Source: Bacteroidota bacterium (GTDB lineage Bacteria; Bacteroidota; Bacteroidia; Bacteroidales; VadinHA17). Taken from it: a stretch of DNA of 7,321 nt. Shown one piece after another: positions 5,671 to 7,321 of the stretch (the stretch's first letter is position 1; each line of letters begins with the position of its first letter). The notes under the pieces are model-generated. The model was not told the DNA's origin, did no database searches, and saw only the letters and a program-made list of their open reading frames with translations. The stretch spans positions 1 through 7,321 of the forward strand of contig JAUWMO010000171.1 of NCBI GenBank assembly GCA_030613125.1, written 5' to 3'. Position numbers and translations under genes: made by a program.

Positions 5671-7086
5671 ATGTACAAACATGGTGCAGGAATCCAAAAA
5701 TTAATTAAATCCGGATGGGTAATTTTAACCCTTGGGTTTATTTTTCCCCTTAAGGGCTGTAAACAATCCTATCCTCCTGAGATAAATATTTACTGTAATG
5801 TCAATGTTGCCGATATAACCCCAAAGGAGCCCCTTTTTCTGGCAGGTTTTGCCAACCGCTCCGGAATGTCTGAATCAGTACACAAACCATTAAAAACCCA
5901 GTGCCTGGCATTGCGCAGACACAACAATACCATTTGCATGATATTTAATGACCTGATGGAAGTGACGCCTGATATTGTCAAAGAAATCACCCAAAGGATC
6001 TCAGATAAAACCGGACTTGCACAAGATCATATATTTATTCATTGCAGTCATACCCACTCTGCTCCTATTATGGATGATATGGGCCTTGAACACAGTGAGG
6101 CTAATGATCGTTATCGCAGGGAAACTATAAAAACTATCGCAGCAAATGCAGTAAAAACATTAAACGATAGTTCAGTATTTTCATCTTTCAGGATTAGTAC
6201 AGGACGCAGTACATGTGATATTAACGTAAACAGGCGTGCCTATGATCCTGATACCGGGGAAACCATAATAGGTAAAAGCAGCGAGGGAAGATGTGATAAG
6301 GAAGTCGGGATTGTACAATTGTCAGATGAAGCAGGCAAGCCCATTGTCACACTTTTCAACTATGCCTGCCATCCCGTAACCCTGGGTTACGAAAGCCGGG
6401 CTGTATCTCCCGACTACATTGGCAGAGCGAGAGAAGTGATCGAACAAAACCGGGGAGGTATTGCCATCTTTATGAATGGCGCTGCCGGCGATATCAATCC
6501 TGCCAGGGGTTTGGGAGTATCAACAGAGCTAGCTGATGCAGAAGGAGAAATCCTGGGGAATGCTGTGGTAAGCGCCAGGTTGAAAAAGGAAAGTGCCCTG
6601 TCCATGCAGATGCGTACTGGCAGCATCGAACTTCCTTATCGCGATCAAAACATCACTTCGGAGCAGATTGACCGGATAGTTATACTCAAATCGGCAGAAG
6701 AAACTGAATTCCTTACATGGAAGCAAGATGTACACCAATGGGGAAGTAAAATGAAAGATCTTCTGAAAAAGGAAAAATTGGACAATCACAGAAAGATGAA
6801 AACCGGAGTTGTCAGGTTGGGTCCTGTCCTGATCTTTTTCACTCAGGGAGAAATATTTAATACCTACCAGACTATTCTTAGAGAAAACTTTCCTGATCAG
6901 ACAATACTCTTTGTCGGCTATACAAATGGAGAATCAGGATACCTGCCGGATAAGGAGGCCTTCTCATTTGGAGGTTATGAAATTGAGCAAGCTTACATCT
7001 ATTTAGGCGAACCCTCTCCGTTAACCCCGGAAGCAGAAAAGATCTTTTTAGACCACGCCAGGGAACAGATTAAGTCTGTTTTATAA
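5671..7086 (+). CDS. Neutral/alkaline ceramidase-family lipoprotein (catalytic domain only)
   Basis: A 471-aa predicted zinc hydrolase of the neutral/alkaline non-lysosomal ceramidase family, whose known members split the amide bond of ceramide. Residues 1-29 form a lipoprotein signal with the lipobox LKGC and acylated Cys30; the Lys at -2 is unusual. The catalytic domain starts at VNVADITPKEPLFLAGF (44-60). Seen family motifs: HCSHTHSAP (124-132) and NYACHPVTLG (230-239), both carrying likely zinc-binding His; MNGAAGDINP (268-277); TQGEIFNTY (391-399) with the likely Glu ligand 394; and GYTNGESGYLPDKEAF (416-431) with likely Tyr424, then GGYE (434-437). Ceramidases such as the Pseudomonas enzyme are longer and end in an immunoglobulin-like domain that is missing here, so substrate may differ (another N-acyl lipid or amide). 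Bacteroidota make sphingolipids, which makes a ceramide role plausible. The gene stands alone, with a divergent neighbour upstream and a tRNA gene downstream. No Shine-Dalgarno sequence is seen. Confidence 0.88.
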   Translation: MYKHGAGIQKLIKSGWVILTLGFIFPLKGCKQSYPPEINIYCNVNVADITPKEPLFLAGFANRSGMSESVHKPLKTQCLALRRHNNTICMIFNDLMEVTPDIVKEITQRISDKTGLAQDHIFIHCSHTHSAPIMDDMGLEHSEANDRYRRETIKTIAANAVKTLNDSSVFSSFRISTGRSTCDINVNRRAYDPDTGETIIGKSSEGRCDKEVGIVQLSDEAGKPIVTLFNYACHPVTLGYESRAVSPDYIGRAREVIEQNRGGIAIFMNGAAGDINPARGLGVSTELADAEGEILGNAVVSARLKKESALSMQMRTGSIELPYRDQNITSEQIDRIVILKSAEETEFLTWKQDVHQWGSKMKDLLKKEKLDNHRKMKTGVVRLGPVLIFFTQGEIFNTYQTILRENFPDQTILFVGYTNGESGYLPDKEAFSFGGYEIEQAYIYLGEPSPLTPEAEKIFLDHAREQIKSVL

Positions 7087-7141
7087 AGAAATTTTGTTTA
7101 TTTAAAATAATTGATAGACTAAAAGTATGTTAGATAAATTA

Positions 7142-7149
7142 TAATTTTG
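7142..7149 (+). promoter_or_regulatory. Bacteroidota-type -7 box of the tRNA-Gln gene
   Basis: TAATTTTG is a perfect match to TAnnTTTG and ends 8 bp before the first base of the tRNA, which puts the transcription start almost at the mature 5' end. No TTG is found at the usual -33 spacing; the nearest, at 7111-7113, is too far. This is the best phylum-specific promoter signal in the window. Confidence 0.6.
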
Positions 7150-7157
7150 TGTTCAAT

Positions 7158-7230
7158 TGACCCGTGGTGTAATTGGCAACACTTCTGACTCTGGATCAGA
7201 AGAGTCCAGGTTCAAGCCCTGGCGGGTCAA
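7158..7230 (+). tRNA. tRNA-Gln, anticodon CUG
   Basis: The 73-nt gene folds into a full cloverleaf. Acceptor stem TGACCCG (7158-7164) pairs with CGGGTCA (7223-7229), all seven pairs canonical, with discriminator A7230. D stem GTGT (7167-7170) pairs with ACAC (7179-7182) around a loop containing GG. Anticodon stem TCTGA (7184-7188) pairs with TCAGA (7196-7200), and loop CTCTGGA places CTG at 7191-7193, reading the Gln codon CAG. The T stem CCAGG (7206-7210) pairs with CCTGG (7218-7222) around TTCAAGC. The weak U1-A72 pair is the known GlnRS identity feature. CCA is not encoded, so the tail must be added after transcription. Confidence 0.97.
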
Positions 7231-7251
7231 CATTTAGATGTTTATTTTTAG

Positions 7252-7282
7252 AGATCAGTTTATGAAATGACTGATCTTTTTT
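7252..7282 (+). terminator. Intrinsic terminator after tRNA-Gln
   Basis: AGATCAGT (7252-7259) pairs perfectly with ACTGATCT (7270-7277), with a further T-G wobble, around a loop of about 8 nt. Six T residues (7277-7282) follow at once. It lies 21 bp after the tRNA and ends a single-gene transcript. The last 39 bases of the window show nothing further I can name. Confidence 0.85.
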
Positions 7283-7321
7283 ATTAAAAAAGGGTAGCCA
7301 GGGTGAGAAGTTTATCCCGAA

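Noticed and set aside
1..7321. CRISPR array, riboswitch, toxin-antitoxin pair or defence system
   Set aside because: No regular spaced repeats longer than 8 bp, no recognisable aptamer core, and all genes are assigned to other families.

Overview
The window looks like chromosomal DNA of an AT-rich member of the Bacteroidota. Evidence: the glutaminyl-tRNA synthetase carries a DFTHGQSD block that I recall from that phylum; none of the genes has a convincing Shine-Dalgarno sequence; the tRNA gene is preceded by a perfect Bacteroidota-type -7 box (TAnnTTTG); and the protein set (a DUF4412-like secreted protein, a LemA/DUF3137 pair, a ceramidase-family lipoprotein, a Tat-exported glycosylasparaginase) is common there. 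Assignment below phylum is not possible from the sequence alone.

Layout. Bases 1-1543 hold glnS on the + strand, cut at its 5' end just after the HIGH motif. A + strand gene for an exported glycosylasparaginase-family Ntn hydrolase follows (1623-2693). It converges on a - strand cluster, with a 10-bp inverted repeat in the gap that may act as a two-way terminator (2733-2787). Read in its own direction, the - strand cluster runs: DUF4412-like secreted protein (5341-4751), lemA (4540-3983), DUF3137 membrane protein (3763-2801). Both gaps inside the cluster (210 and 219 bp) hold hairpin or repeat elements. A divergent, gene-free, palindrome-rich region (5342-5670) leads to a + strand neutral-ceramidase-family lipoprotein (5671-7086). 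The window ends with a tRNA-Gln(CUG) gene (7158-7230) that has its own promoter and a strong intrinsic terminator.

How the genes relate. LemA and the DUF3137 protein form a recurrent pair of unknown biochemical role and are the clearest functional unit. The glycosylasparaginase and the ceramidase-like lipoprotein are both predicted exported hydrolases, which would suit scavenging or remodelling of glycans or lipids, but nothing shows that they work together. GlnRS and tRNA-Gln(CUG) are enzyme and substrate, about 5.6 kb apart and not co-transcribed.

I did not find a convincing new multi-gene system. The items most worth a second look are the repeat elements in the - strand cluster, the nested inverted repeats at 5421-5556, and the altered substrate-pocket residues of the glycosylasparaginase homologue.
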